Shown: positions 44,447 to 55,078 of the stretch, piece after piece
Layout of the letters: each line of letters opens with the position of its first letter
How positions within the stretch are numbered: the first letter of the stretch is position 1
NCBI GenBank assembly: GCA_963932465.1
Contig: OZ010786.1
Coordinates: 442,792,619-442,856,618 of the forward strand
Length of the DNA: 64,000 nucleotides
Source: Maratus speciosus
Lineage: Eukaryota; Arthropoda; Arachnida; Araneae; Salticidae
Direction of reading: 5' to 3'
Position numbers and translations under genes: made by a program
The notes under the pieces: generated by a model
Databases searched by the model: none
Told to the model about the DNA's origin: nothing
What the model saw: only the letters and a program-made list of their open reading frames with translations

Positions 44447-45330
44447 GAAACCTGTCTATAATGACGCTGAATGGGCCAGAAAAAGCATCGATGTAGATAG
44501 GTTTTAAATTTCATTATAGGTAGATTGGTAAACGGAAAAAAGGTGACCGGAAAAAACGGGACCGGAAAAAACGTGACAAGGAAAAAAGGTGACCGGAAAA
44601 AACGTGACAAGGAAGTGTTAAATATTGAATTTGGAAACAATGAACCTGGAAAAAAAATTAAAGAAAATCGGATGTTTCTGTCAAGAGTTATCGCGTTACG
44701 TACATACAGACGTAAGTGCATACATACATACATACAGAACCTGCGTGCACATTAATCCTTGAGCTTTGATAGCCTGCGAGCAAAAAGCAGAATAATGAAA
44801 AAATGCCTCTAAAGAAAATGCCTCCTCTCTTCGTCTTTATTTTGTTAACTTTACAGGCTGTGTATGTAATTTTTTCCCTCCCCCTCCGCCTTATAAAACA
44901 TCTTTACTCATATGAAACTATCAATAGCGAATTGAAAGAATCAATAAATTGTATTTCCTTAATACCCCCCCCCCCTCCGTGGCTAGCACTAACTTGTCTT
45001 TTGTAGAAGTCATAATAAACTTCTCTTAATGAAATGTTAAAATTGTATTTTCTTGGACCAAATCTTAGAGTTGTCAAACTCACCCATTAACTCTGCCCCC
45101 CCCCCCCCCTACGCTGTAAGAAACTGACAGTGGAAAAACTTTACTTTAGTTTTTAGCATTTATTTATCGACCAGTTCAATATTTAACACTTCCTTGTCAC
45201 GTTTTTTCCGGTCAACTTTTTTTTCCTTGTCACGTTTTTTCCGGTCTCGTTTTTTCCTTATCCCGTTTTTTCCGCTCTTGTTTTTTCTGTCACGTTTTTT
45301 CCGGTCACCTTTTTTCCTAGATTCAATATT
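44447..45330. repeat. inverted pair of ACCGGAAAAAAC minisatellites
   Basis: The left tract (44525-44632) is tandem GTGACCGGAAAAAAC-like units on the plus strand. The right tract (45176-45318) is the same motif inverted (TTTTTTCCGGTCACGT). Their facing ends are a perfect 24-bp inverted repeat (44609-44632 with 45176-45199). A pogo-type tip lies at the left outer edge. The loop (44633-45175) contains relic R4 sequence and C-runs. The Lys/Arg- and Phe/Arg-rich ORFs here are translations of the satellite. Confidence 0.7.
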
Positions 45331-45428
45331 ATTCCTAAGGAAGAATTTTTTAAAGATAGCGTGCTTGCATTTCAGTATTTTTAAACGATTTTCTTTGATT
45401 TGAGTAGCTGAGGTCGATCTGTACAAAG

Positions 45429-45441
45429 AACTTTTTTACTC
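45429..45441. repeat. 13-bp direct repeat, left flank of tRNA array
   Basis: AACTTTTTTACTC, ending exactly where array sequence begins (45442). It is matched by 49259-49271 at the other edge. Read as a probable target-site duplication. Confidence 0.65.
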
Positions 45442-45491
45442 TACAGACATACATACAATAATTACAATAAACCCAACTGGAGTGAAAAATT

Positions 45492-45563
45492 AGCCAGAGC
45501 CAGGAATCGAACCCGGGACCACTGCATTCCAGGCAGTCGCTCTAACCACTGAGCTACTCCGGC
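45492..45563 (-). tRNA. tRNA-like gene, anticodon GGA, left-arm copy 1
   Basis: 72 nt including the discriminator. The cloverleaf folds fully: acceptor GCCGGAG with CTCTGGC (one G-U), D stem GCTC/GAGC, anticodon stem ACTGC/GCAGT with loop CTGGAAT (GGA at 34-36), 4-nt variable loop GGTC, T stem CCGGG/CCTGG with loop TTCGATT, discriminator T. Box A (TAGCTCAGTGG) and box B (GGTTCGATTCC) match Pol III consensus. A T5 terminator follows after 2 nt. GGA would decode serine UCC, yet the long variable arm required in tRNA-Ser is absent. So it is either a pseudo-tRNA/SINE head or an unusual tRNA. Confidence 0.8.
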
Positions 45564-45832
45564 CGATGCCTGAGTCTGCAATTTCTCACTAATAAACCAT
45601 GTTGGGGAAGTCACCAGCCATTTACAACAGCCTTGGATGACCGGACAACGATGAATAGATTTTACTATTACATCGATCTACGAAATATAATAATAAACAC
45701 ACATACTACAATATATATTAAAACACACATTCACACATAAATAACGCCTGTATTCAACAGTTAAAGGTATATATAAATATTTTACAGACATACATACAAT
45801 AATTACAATAAACCCAACTGGAGTGAAAAATT

Positions 45833-45904
45833 AGCCAGAGCCAGGAATCGAACCCGGGACCACTGCATTCCAGGCAGTCGCTCTAACCACTGAGCTACTC
45901 CGGC
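45833..45904 (-). tRNA. tRNA-like gene, anticodon GGA, left-arm copy 2
   Basis: Identical to copy 1 over the tRNA, 341 bp away. Confidence 0.8.
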
Positions 45905-46173
45905 CGATGCCTGAGTCTGCAATTTCTCACTAATAAACCATGTTGGGGAAGTCACCAGCCATTTACAACAGCCTTGGATGACCGGACAACGATGAATAGA
46001 TTTTACTATTACATCGATCTACGAAATATAATAATAAACACACATACTACAATATATATTAAAACACACATTCACACATAAATAACGCCTGTATTCAACA
46101 GTTAAAGGTATATATAAATATTTTACAGACATACATACAATAATTACAATAAGCCCAACTGGAGTGAAAAATT

Positions 46174-46245
46174 AGCCAGAGCCAGGAATCGAACCCGGGA
46201 CCACTGCATTCCAGGCAGTCGCTCTAACCACTGAGCTACTCCGGC
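46174..46245 (-). tRNA. tRNA-like gene, anticodon GGA, left-arm copy 3
   Basis: Same tRNA sequence. Its unit carries private changes in the flanks (AAGCCCAAC instead of AAACCCAAC downstream of the tRNA, and GAGTCTTC instead of GAGTCTGC upstream). Confidence 0.8.
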
Positions 46246-46514
46246 CGATGCCTGAGTCTTCAATTTCTCACTAATAAACCATGTTGGGGAAGTCACCAGC
46301 CATTTACAACAGCCTTGGATGACCGGACTACGATGAATAGATTTTACTATTACATCGATCTACGAAATATAATAATAAACACACATACTACAATATATAT
46401 TAAAACACACATTCACACATAAATAACGCCTGTATTCAACAGTTAAAGGTATATATAAATATTTTACAGACATACATACAATAATTACAATAAACCCAAC
46501 TGGAGTGAAAAATT

Positions 46515-46586
46515 AGCCAGAGCCAGGAATCGAACCCGGGACCACTGCATTCCAGGCAGTCGCTCTAACCACTGAGCTACTCCGGC
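46515..46586 (-). tRNA. tRNA-like gene, anticodon GGA, left-arm copy 4
   Basis: Same sequence and spacing as its neighbours. Confidence 0.8.
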
Positions 46587-46855
46587 CGATGCCTGAGTCT
46601 GCAATTTCTCACTAATAAACCATGTTGGGGAAGTCACCAGCCATTTACAACAGCCTTGGATGACCGGACAACGATGAATAGATTTTACTATTACATCGAT
46701 CTACGAAATATAATAATAAACACACATACTGCAATATATATTAAAACACACATTCACACATAAATAACGCCTGTATTCAACAGTTAAAGGTATATATAAA
46801 TATTTTACAGACATACATACAATAATTACAATAAACCCAACTGGAGTGAAAAATT

Positions 46856-46927
46856 AGCCAGAGCCAGGAATCGAACCCGGGACCACTGCATTCCAGGCAG
46901 TCGCTCTAACCACTGAGCTACTCCGGC
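46856..46927 (-). tRNA. tRNA-like gene, anticodon GGA, left-arm copy 5 (innermost)
   Basis: Same tRNA sequence. The upstream flank has ACCACGTTGGGG where other units have ACCATGTTGGGG, and is cut at the central junction. Confidence 0.8.
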
Positions 46928-47337
46928 CGATGCCTGAGTCTGCAATTTCTCACTAATAAACCACGTTGGGGAAGTCACCAGCCATTTACAACAGCCTTGG
47001 ATGACCGGACAACGATGAATAGATTTTACTATTACATCGATCTACGAAATATAATAACTTTATATAATAATTTTTCACTCCAGTTGGGTTTATTGTAATT
47101 ATTGTATGTATGTCTGTAAAATATTTATATATACCTTTAACTGTTGAATACAGGCGTTATTTATGTGTGAATGTGTGTTTTAATATATATTGTAGTATGT
47201 GTGTTTATTATTATATTTCGTAGATCGATGTAATAGTAAAATCTATTCATCGTTGTCCGGTCATCCAAGGCTGTTGTAAATGGCTGGTGACTTCCCCAAC
47301 ATGGTTTATTAGTGAGAAATTGCAGACTCAGGCATCG

Positions 47338-47409
47338 GCCGGAGTAGCTCAGTGGTTAGAGCGACTGCCTGGAATGCAGTGGTCCCGGGTTCGATTCCTG
47401 GCTCTGGCT
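47338..47409 (+). tRNA. tRNA-like gene, anticodon GGA, right-arm copy 1 (innermost)
   Basis: Consensus tRNA sequence on the plus strand, followed by A and a T5 terminator. It is preceded by a full-length 269-bp spacer. Confidence 0.8.
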
Positions 47410-47678
47410 AATTTTTCACTCCAGTTGGGTTTATTGTAATTATTGTATGTATGTCTGTAAAATATTTATATATACCTTTAACTGTTGAATACAGGCGTTA
47501 TTTATGTGTGAATGTGTGTTTTAATATATATTGTAGTATGTGTGTTTATTATTATATTTCGTAGATCGATGTAATAGTAAAATCTATTCATCGTTGTCCG
47601 GTCATCCAAGGCTGTTGTAAATGGCTGGTGACTTCCCCAACATGGTTTATTAGTGAGAAATTGCAGACTCAGGCATCG

Positions 47679-47750
47679 GCCGGAGTAGCTCAGTGGTTAG
47701 AGCCACTGCCTGGAATGCAGTGGTCCCGGGTTCGATTCCTGGCTCTGGCT
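47679..47750 (+). tRNA. tRNA-like gene, anticodon GGA, right-arm copy 2
   Basis: Differs from all other copies by one base, GAGCC in place of GAGCG, at position 26 between the D and anticodon stems. Confidence 0.8.
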
Positions 47751-48019
47751 AATTTTTCACTCCAGTTGGGTTTATTGTAATTATTGTATGTATGTCTGTA
47801 AAATATTTATATATACCTTTAACTGTTGAATACAGGCGTTATTTATGTGTGAATGTGTGTTTTAATATATATTGTAGTATGTGTGTTTATTATTATATTT
47901 CGTAGATCGATGTAATAGTAAAATCTATTCATCGTTGTCCGGTCATCCAAGGCTGTTGTAAATGGCTGGTGACTTCCCCAACATGGTTTATTAGTGAGAA
48001 ATTGCAGACTCAGGCATCG

Positions 48020-48091
48020 GCCGGAGTAGCTCAGTGGTTAGAGCGACTGCCTGGAATGCAGTGGTCCCGGGTTCGATTCCTGGCTCTGGCT
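48020..48091 (+). tRNA. tRNA-like gene, anticodon GGA, right-arm copy 3
   Basis: Consensus tRNA. The downstream flank has GTTGGGCTTATT, the same substitution as left-arm copy 3 on the opposite strand. Confidence 0.8.
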
Positions 48092-48360
48092 AATTTTTCA
48101 CTCCAGTTGGGCTTATTGTAATTATTGTATGTATGTCTGTAAAATATTTATATATACCTTTAACTGTTGAATACAGGCGTTATTTATGTGTGAATGTGTG
48201 TTTTAATATATATTGTAGTATGTGTGTTTATTATTATATTTCGTAGATCGATGTAATAGTAAAATCTATTCATCGTTGTCCGGTCATCCAAGGCTGTTGT
48301 AAATGGCTGGTGACTTCCCCAACATGGTTTATTAGTGAGAAATTGCAGACTCAGGCATCG

Positions 48361-48432
48361 GCCGGAGTAGCTCAGTGGTTAGAGCGACTGCCTGGAATGC
48401 AGTGGTCCCGGGTTCGATTCCTGGCTCTGGCT
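48361..48432 (+). tRNA. tRNA-like gene, anticodon GGA, right-arm copy 4
   Basis: Consensus tRNA and flanks. Confidence 0.8.
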
Positions 48433-48701
48433 AATTTTTCACTCCAGTTGGGTTTATTGTAATTATTGTATGTATGTCTGTAAAATATTTATATATACCT
48501 TTAACTGTTGAATACAGGCGTTATTTATGTGTGAATGTGTGTTTTAATATATATTGTAGTATGTGTGTTTATTATTATATTTCGTAGATCGATGTAATAG
48601 TAAAATCTATTCATCGTTGTCCGGTCATCCAAGGCTGTTGTAAATGGCTGGTGACTTCCCCAACATGGTTTATTAGTGAGAAATTGCAGACTCAGGCATC
48701 G

Positions 48702-48773
48702 GCCGGAGTAGCTCAGTGGTTAGAGCGACTGCCTGGAATGCAGTGGTCCCGGGTTCGATTCCTGGCTCTGGCT
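48702..48773 (+). tRNA. tRNA-like gene, anticodon GGA, right-arm copy 5
   Basis: Consensus tRNA and flanks. Confidence 0.8.
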
Positions 48774-49042
48774 AATTTTTCACTCCAGTTGGGTTTATTG
48801 TAATTATTGTATGTATGTCTGTAAAATATTTATATATACCTTTAACTGTTGAATACAGGCGTTATTTATGTGTGAATGTGTGTTTTAATATATATTGTAG
48901 TATGTGTGTTTATTATTATATTTCGTAGATCGATGTAATAGTAAAATCTATTCATCGTTGTCCGGTCATCCAAGGCTGTTGTAAATGGCTGGTGACTTCC
49001 CCAACATGGTTTATTAGTGAGAAATTGCAGACTCAGGCATCG

Positions 49043-49114
49043 GCCGGAGTAGCTCAGTGGTTAGAGCGACTGCCTGGAATGCAGTGGTCCCGGGTTCGAT
49101 TCCTGGCTCTGGCT
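49043..49114 (+). tRNA. tRNA-like gene, anticodon GGA, right-arm copy 6 (outermost)
   Basis: Consensus tRNA. The array ends 145 bp downstream at 49259. Confidence 0.8.
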
Positions 49115-49258
49115 AATTTTTCACTCCAGTTGGGTTTATTGTAATTATTGTATGTATGTCTGTAAAATATTTATATATACCTTTAACTGTTGAATACAGG
49201 CGTTATTTATGTGTGAATGTGTGTTTTAATATATATTGTAGTATGTGTGTTTATTATT

Positions 49259-49271
49259 AACTTTTTTACTC
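49259..49271. repeat. 13-bp direct repeat, right flank of tRNA array
   Basis: AACTTTTTTACTC, the partner of 45429-45441. Its first A is shared with the array's last base, so the unambiguous duplication is 12 bp. Confidence 0.65.
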
Positions 49272-51287
49272 CTTCTATTTTATTTGCAAGGTTTTTTAAT
49301 GGGGATACTTTTACTTTCGAAACCGGTTCCGAAAGTAAATGTATCCTAAATAAATTTAAAAAAAACTTTAAACAAAATCGAAAAAGAAAAAAACGGTCTT
49401 TCTATAGATCGATCTTAGGTAGCCAATGCAAAAGATTCGTTTAAAAAAATGGAAATAAAAACGAGGTATCTTAAAAAAATTCTTCCACCAAATAAACATT
49501 AGGGAGCGGGTGCTTTCACGTGAGTGAAGTAGCCTATTAATTGTTGGAAGTAGATCAAAAACTCCACGCAATTAAACATCATAGACGGCTTTATTAAGTG
49601 CAATTGCTCGCAGTAATCTGCAATGCTTTTTTAATATTTTAGAGCAAAAGTAAAGTAATTTTATTTTTCAATTTGAAACTTTTCCTTTATCATATGAGAC
49701 AAAGTTAATGATAATTCTACCGTGAAGGCTGTATTTCAAAATCTCTACAAACGTATCATATTTTTTTTTTCCTGTTCTTATCTCGATTTTCCTTTTGTTT
49801 ATATGGCAGTTTACATACAAAGAGATTTGCCATGAAAGAATTATTTCAATCAATAAAATGATGTTTACACAGTACTTCTCAGGTTGGGAGATATAACCTA
49901 TCATCTCACCAATATGATTAAGCAAAGTAAACAATAATAATCATTTTAAGATAGGTAATGCATTCATATGCATTAAAGACAGATAATCTTAACAAAAGTT
50001 ACTCTTCCTTGTTTTTACTTGCATTAAAAAATAAATAAAGGTGTATTTTTACACATATTTATATGTGTGGTTTTCATTATATTCGACCTACTTATATTTT
50101 TGAATAACTGGATACTTGATTTATTTTGAAAGTTGAGGGGGGGGGGGAGAATCCAAAAACCATTCTTATGTTTATATCACTGGCTGTGTTCGCTTGGAAA
50201 ATTAAAAACATTGTGTATTATTTGTGCTTTCTTTATATAACGAGTCCCAATATAGCGACTCTTACATTAAAACTGCCATATTAAAAAGCCCTAAATCTTA
50301 TTTATTCTCACAGTTGTGTTTCACAGAGAAGAACCAGCGGTGTAGCCAGAAAAATGCTTATGAGACTACACTTCCCTGAACGATATCTACAATTATCATT
50401 ATTTTTTACCTAATCATTCTACTAAATACAACAGAGTTGACCAAATATTCCAGTGTAATTAATTCCAATGATACTTTAAAAGTTTCTATGAGTTTTCTTT
50501 GAAGTAAGGTTTGAAAGAGAGTAAATATCTCCCATTGTTATCTAATCCAAACTCTTGCAACCCATGAATGACATCGAAATACTACCTGTAAGTGACGCTT
50601 TGAGCTTTGAGAAAACTATGATTGACAGCCCCACCCCTTCCCTTGTAAAGATGATTTCTAAAGAAAACAGTTCACAGGAACAGTAAAATTCCAAAAGTGG
50701 TAGCTTGCTACATATTTTTTTCATTGTCGCTTATTTAATAAAAGGATTATGAAATGTTTATGTTTTAAACTAGTTCTTTTAAAATTAGTATTAATCAATA
50801 ATTATTAAATCATGAATATTGCACAATGTAACATAAAAGATTGTTGTAATAAAAATAAAGTAGGGCATCATTAAAAAAAAAATCTTTTCTGACATCACAG
50901 CAGAAATCTTAGAATAACTCCCCCCCCCCCCTCTCCAACGGAAAATAAAAACTGATAGCCGAAGAGTTATCTTTATTGTAGCCTAAGAATTATTATTAAA
51001 CTTATGGTTATTTTTAATAATAAAAACTTTGTTGCACATTTTCTGTATGTTATCAAATTCTGCCCCATTCCGCAAGCGTGTTTATAGAAGAATTTAGTAA
51101 TTTAGTTATTCTACGTAAATACTTTTAAATAATCACTTTCAATGGTCTACTTTAAAAAAAAATCAAATTCGTGATATTTGATATGCGCATGTTACCTCCG
51201 ATATCGTAAAATCAAGAAAATTTTTCTCCGATTAAGTCACACACTAATGACAATTTGTAATTTTAAATTATGAGGAATTTATTTATT
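49272..51287. other. AT-rich stretch without a gene
   Basis: No supported gene. A G-run near 50109-50117 and a C-run near 50920-50931 stand out. ORFs of 60-88 codons show no motifs. Confidence 0.5.
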
Positions 51288-51665
51288 TTACATTTTCCAA
51301 CATAGTTGAAAAGGGTTTATGACTTCAGTTTGTCTGTCAGTGCTCTATCTTGCGCAAATATAATTCGATTTCCCTGAAATTTTGTGTGTTATTGACATTT
51401 ACTATCGCACGATCACCATTGAAAATGAAATATGTAGCATGTACAGTTCCCTTACAGGGGCATTCAAAAGTATGCCGTTAAATTACGACCAATGGGAAAA
51501 AATCGTTTCAAGTGCAGCACTAAAACATGCTTTCTGTAGAATATGAAATGCAAAGAATTTATTATTCATTTCCAGAGTCGCACAAAAGAATTCCGTTACA
51601 TAATGATCTACGCGGGAAAATCGTTTGCAGTATATTTTAATGTAGATACTCTATTTCAAATGAAT
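51288..51665 (+). repeat. dispersed repeat R1, copy
   Basis: Matches 3975-4240 and 56845-57100: AGTTGAAAAGGGTTTATGA, GTTTGTCTGTC, GAAAATGAAATATGTAGCAT, GGAAAAAATCGTTT blocks in the same order. Confidence 0.5.
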
Positions 51666-52032
51666 TTAGGTAAAAAGGTCAACGGTGAAAAGGACTTAGC
51701 AAAAAAAATCAGTGGTAAAAATAATAATTATTATACATACTTAGATGAACCTAAAATTCAGATCTATTAGTTATTAAAGTTACATATATTTTCAGTTATA
51801 GAAAACTAATTCTAAGCTTCAACTAAAGCCCGTGCTAAGTCCGCATATCTATTATTGATATCAAAACAGTATCTTATACATAGCGTTACACTTAAAGGAC
51901 ACTAACAAATAGGTGCTGTGTATTGAAAAAATATATTCTGCTGGAGACGCCGGCTGTTCATTAGTAAGCCCCTAGAAAGGGCGGGGTGGTAAACAGAAAA
52001 TACAATCTATAGATTCTCTCAATTTAGTACAT

Positions 52033-52265
52033 GGATAGCTTATGTATAAGGCTATTAACTTTTATATATTTATGGGAACTTTGACCAAAGACATCCTTTT
52101 GGTGAAGAGAAAGGGGGAGGACATGGAATTAAAAGAAACAAATTTTTACATACATTTAAAGGGGTCAAAACATAAACAAAAGTACTTTTTTCAAAAGTGA
52201 AGGTTTTTCATTATCTTGATTTTTATAATGTAAGAGGGGAGCAGAGTTAAGAGCGGGGTGTACGT
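52033..52265 (-). repeat. dispersed repeat R4, copy (inverted)
   Basis: Reverse complement of 55925-56155 with scattered changes (GATAGCTTATGTATAAG, TTTGACCAAAGA, AGAGTTAAGAG blocks). A weaker relic lies at about 44840-44950 within the inverted minisatellite loop. No coding content. Confidence 0.55.
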
Positions 52266-53143
52266 GTGTGTGTGTGTGTGTGTATGGAGGGGGGTAACAA
52301 TAAGTGGGAGTCAAAATTTTGAAGTTTCAACAAAGAAAACAAAATTTCAGGAATGCACAGCAGAAATGAAAATATTTTCTCGAAAATAATTTAAATAATA
52401 CTTAGGATCTAAATTTTTTGAGTATGGCGTAGAGTCCTGCATCGGGTCGGAAAACCTTTCTTTTTTTGTCGGGGGTTGGATTAACTTCTACAATTTTGCT
52501 GCAAATCGGGTTGATATCCATTGTTTCGGGTTAAGTTTTGTCTCTTGCGGGTCCGGTTCGGCTTGACCCGATTTTTCAAAGAATTTCTAAAATATTTTTT
52601 CTGTTGAAAAATCTGCATACAATAACAGTTTTTAAAGAAATGGAAAAATTGAATACACAAGGAAAATTGTAAAATCTAAATAATTTAGAAACTAGTTTTA
52701 TTAAGCTTGTCTTAATACAATTTAACAGACATATTACAAAAATGGGATCTGTAGGTCGAAGGGAAAATTTATGATAGTCATAGACCGTTTATTCAGAGCT
52801 ATATTTCAATTTACATTTGTGAATATACGATCTTCAGCTGTGTATCGACCTATCTTTAACTACATTGTCAAAGGACTATTTCATCTTATTCCTCTATCTA
52901 AGATAAACAAACGATATTACGTCGTTCAAGCCATTAAATAAAACTGTCATACAAAATTTCCCACAATTGGACTATTATCGTTCTTCCTCTTAATCATTTG
53001 ATTTTCCTCTAATTTTTTGCGCGCACGCAAAAAAAAAAAACAAACAAAAAAAAAAACAAAAAAAAAAAGAACTGGAAAGTAAAAACTTTTTTTTTCTTCA
53101 CCATTTGAAAAATTAAGAAAGATATAATGAAAGTAATGTTTTA
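52266..53143. other. AT-rich stretch without a gene
   Basis: A (GT)n microsatellite lies at about 52263-52283 and an A-rich low-complexity tract at 53030-53068. No supported gene. Confidence 0.5.
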
Positions 53144-53351
53144 TTAACCCTCTGTCTACCAGAAGGGTCCAATGGACCCGACATGTACATTCAAAATATT
53201 TATTCAAACGAGAAATTTCTTCAAAACAAACTAAATTTATAAATCAGACAATAATAAGTTAAATAAACAAATTAAATAGTTTTAAGTAAAAATTCTGGTG
53301 TAAAATGTTTTTATAAAACTTGAGTAAAATTTTCGGTAGTTCTAGGGTTAA
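53144..53351. mobile_element. 208-bp TTAA-flanked MITE (piggyBac-like)
   Basis: Bounded by TTAA, with tips CCCTCTGTCTACC and, inverted, CCCTAGAACTACC. TTAA plus CCCT is the piggyBac signature. Non-coding. Confidence 0.6.
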
Positions 53352-55078
53352 ATTTTGAACTCGAGTGTGAAAACCAAATTTCAAAATAAGACAGTTTTCT
53401 TTATAGATATTAAAATTATTCTAATTTCAGCAATCCACCCTTTACTAAAAAATATTTTAAATATTCACAAAAGTGCCCTTTTTCAACCGCCCTTTTTTAG
53501 TGCACTGTTCTTCGGTTGTCTTGGAATTCCTCTGTTAATGATCAGTAAACACTACGCGCATTATTATTACTATTAATTTTTATGGGAAACAGACTGCAGT
53601 GCACATTAGCAATGTGTATCAATTATTACGGTTGGAATAATATACTACTATAAAAAAAAGTACTACAAGCAGATATTGATCTAGACCGTAATTTGAGTTT
53701 ATTCGAATTATTTTATACATCCATGTAAACCAACAATAAAGGCCAAACTCACTATTTCCAATAGTGAACAGGCCTCCATATCATATATCGATTTCATGGC
53801 AATGCAAGTAATATTTACAAAGGTCAGATGGAAAAGCAGTACTAGACTTTTTCCGCGATGGCACACCAAGCTCACAATTAACCTAAAATATTCAAGTGTA
53901 ACTATATATTGTTTAAAAAGATACCTATGAACAGTACAAGTATAGAATTATTCAAAAATATCAATAGAATGGATGCAATTAAAGCAGTAGATATGATTAA
54001 GTGTAAGTATATGTCTTTAAAAACAGGGAAGAATCATTATCTAAAAGATTCTTACAATAATGCAAATGAAAGCATTATCTTTTTAAATTTATTGTTATTA
54101 TTATTATTATTACTTTACTTTGTACAATCATGTTTGTTAAATGACAAATTAAATCATGGCAATCTATTTTTTTATAAATATATCTCATATAGACTAATAC
54201 TATATGATCAAAATTAATGCTAATACTATATGATAAGTATGATTAAAACAATCATAATGAAATGAATGTATTGAAACTGGAAAAAAAAAAGAAGTTAAAC
54301 TAGATTTTGATGATTGAACTTTTCATTTCGTTACCATGAGAATTAAACTAAGAAAACATTTATTTTAATGCATTAAACTACACTAATACTGTATAATGCA
54401 CATTTATTTTAACGTATTTAAATATCCATTTTTAATTATAGATTACTTAGAGATCACAAATATATTTTACAATTAATGTTGATTTCTTTCCTGCTCATGC
54501 TGACTGATAATTGTTACATCATATAAATCCAACTTATTGCAATTGCTTCAAGGTCTATGACACTAAATTTGGGGGGCTCTGGGCGAATGCCCCGTACAAA
54601 AACTGCATAATCTTCCAAATTGATTTTTTTTGTGACACATTCCTGAATTCAGTTTTGTTCATAAACACATGGAATTGGCAGGTACTCTTATTCAGAAACT
54701 ATAAAGTCGAACAATTTTTTTCAATTTTCGATAAACATAGGAAGGAAGTCTTTTAGAAAATGCTGTTAAAGTTGGCGTTTTGAAAAAAAAATTCTGCACA
54801 CGGAAGCCCGATAAAGGTTACAATGGGAAAACGCTTGTATTTCTCATGTAATTTATTTGTCGAAAAGTGAAAAAAAGAAAAAGTGAAAGAAAAAAAAAAC
54901 ATTTGCTCTCAAATCATTTACATAGTCATACCTGCATTTGTCAAGCTTTTACACTTATATATTAATTCGTTAATGTGTCAAAGTTTTTATTGTTAAACGA
55001 GCAATTTTTTTCATCTAAATAATATTTACAAAAGTTAGCGGTAGGGCAGGCGGAAGAGCATTAATTAACCACCATATA
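53352..55078. other. AT-rich stretch without a recognised gene
   Basis: The 102-codon ORF at 53909-54217 has a leucine-rich stretch from an (ATT)n-like tract and no recognisable domain. I do not call it a gene. Confidence 0.4.

Larger units (their letters stand above)
45442..49259. repeat. inverted tandem array of 341-bp tRNA units
   Basis: Two arms of the same 341-bp unit. The left arm (45442-47056) has five minus-strand tRNA copies; the right arm (about 47068-49259) has six plus-strand copies. All tRNAs point outward. The spacing is exactly 341 bp in every step, and units differ at only a few positions. The central junction is a short unique string (ACTTTATATAA region, about 47057-47067). 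Innermost flanks are unequal (129 bp upstream on the left, about 270 bp on the right), so the centre is not a perfect mirror. Outer breakpoints lie 50 bp and 145 bp past the last tRNA 3' ends. Very long near-identical arms are also a known source of assembly error. Confidence 0.9.

Noticed and set aside
44525..45426. Lys/Arg-rich and Phe/Arg-rich ORFs (GDRKKRDRKK type)
   Set aside because: They are direct translations of the ACCGGAAAAAAC minisatellite on its two strands; no start context or conserved domain.
45442..49259. CRISPR array
   Set aside because: Repeat units are 341 bp, contain a tRNA cloverleaf and have no unique spacers; the genome is eukaryotic.
53909..54217. 102-codon ORF as a host gene
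   Set aside because: Low-complexity leucine tract from (ATT)n-like DNA, no domain, no splice or promoter context seen.
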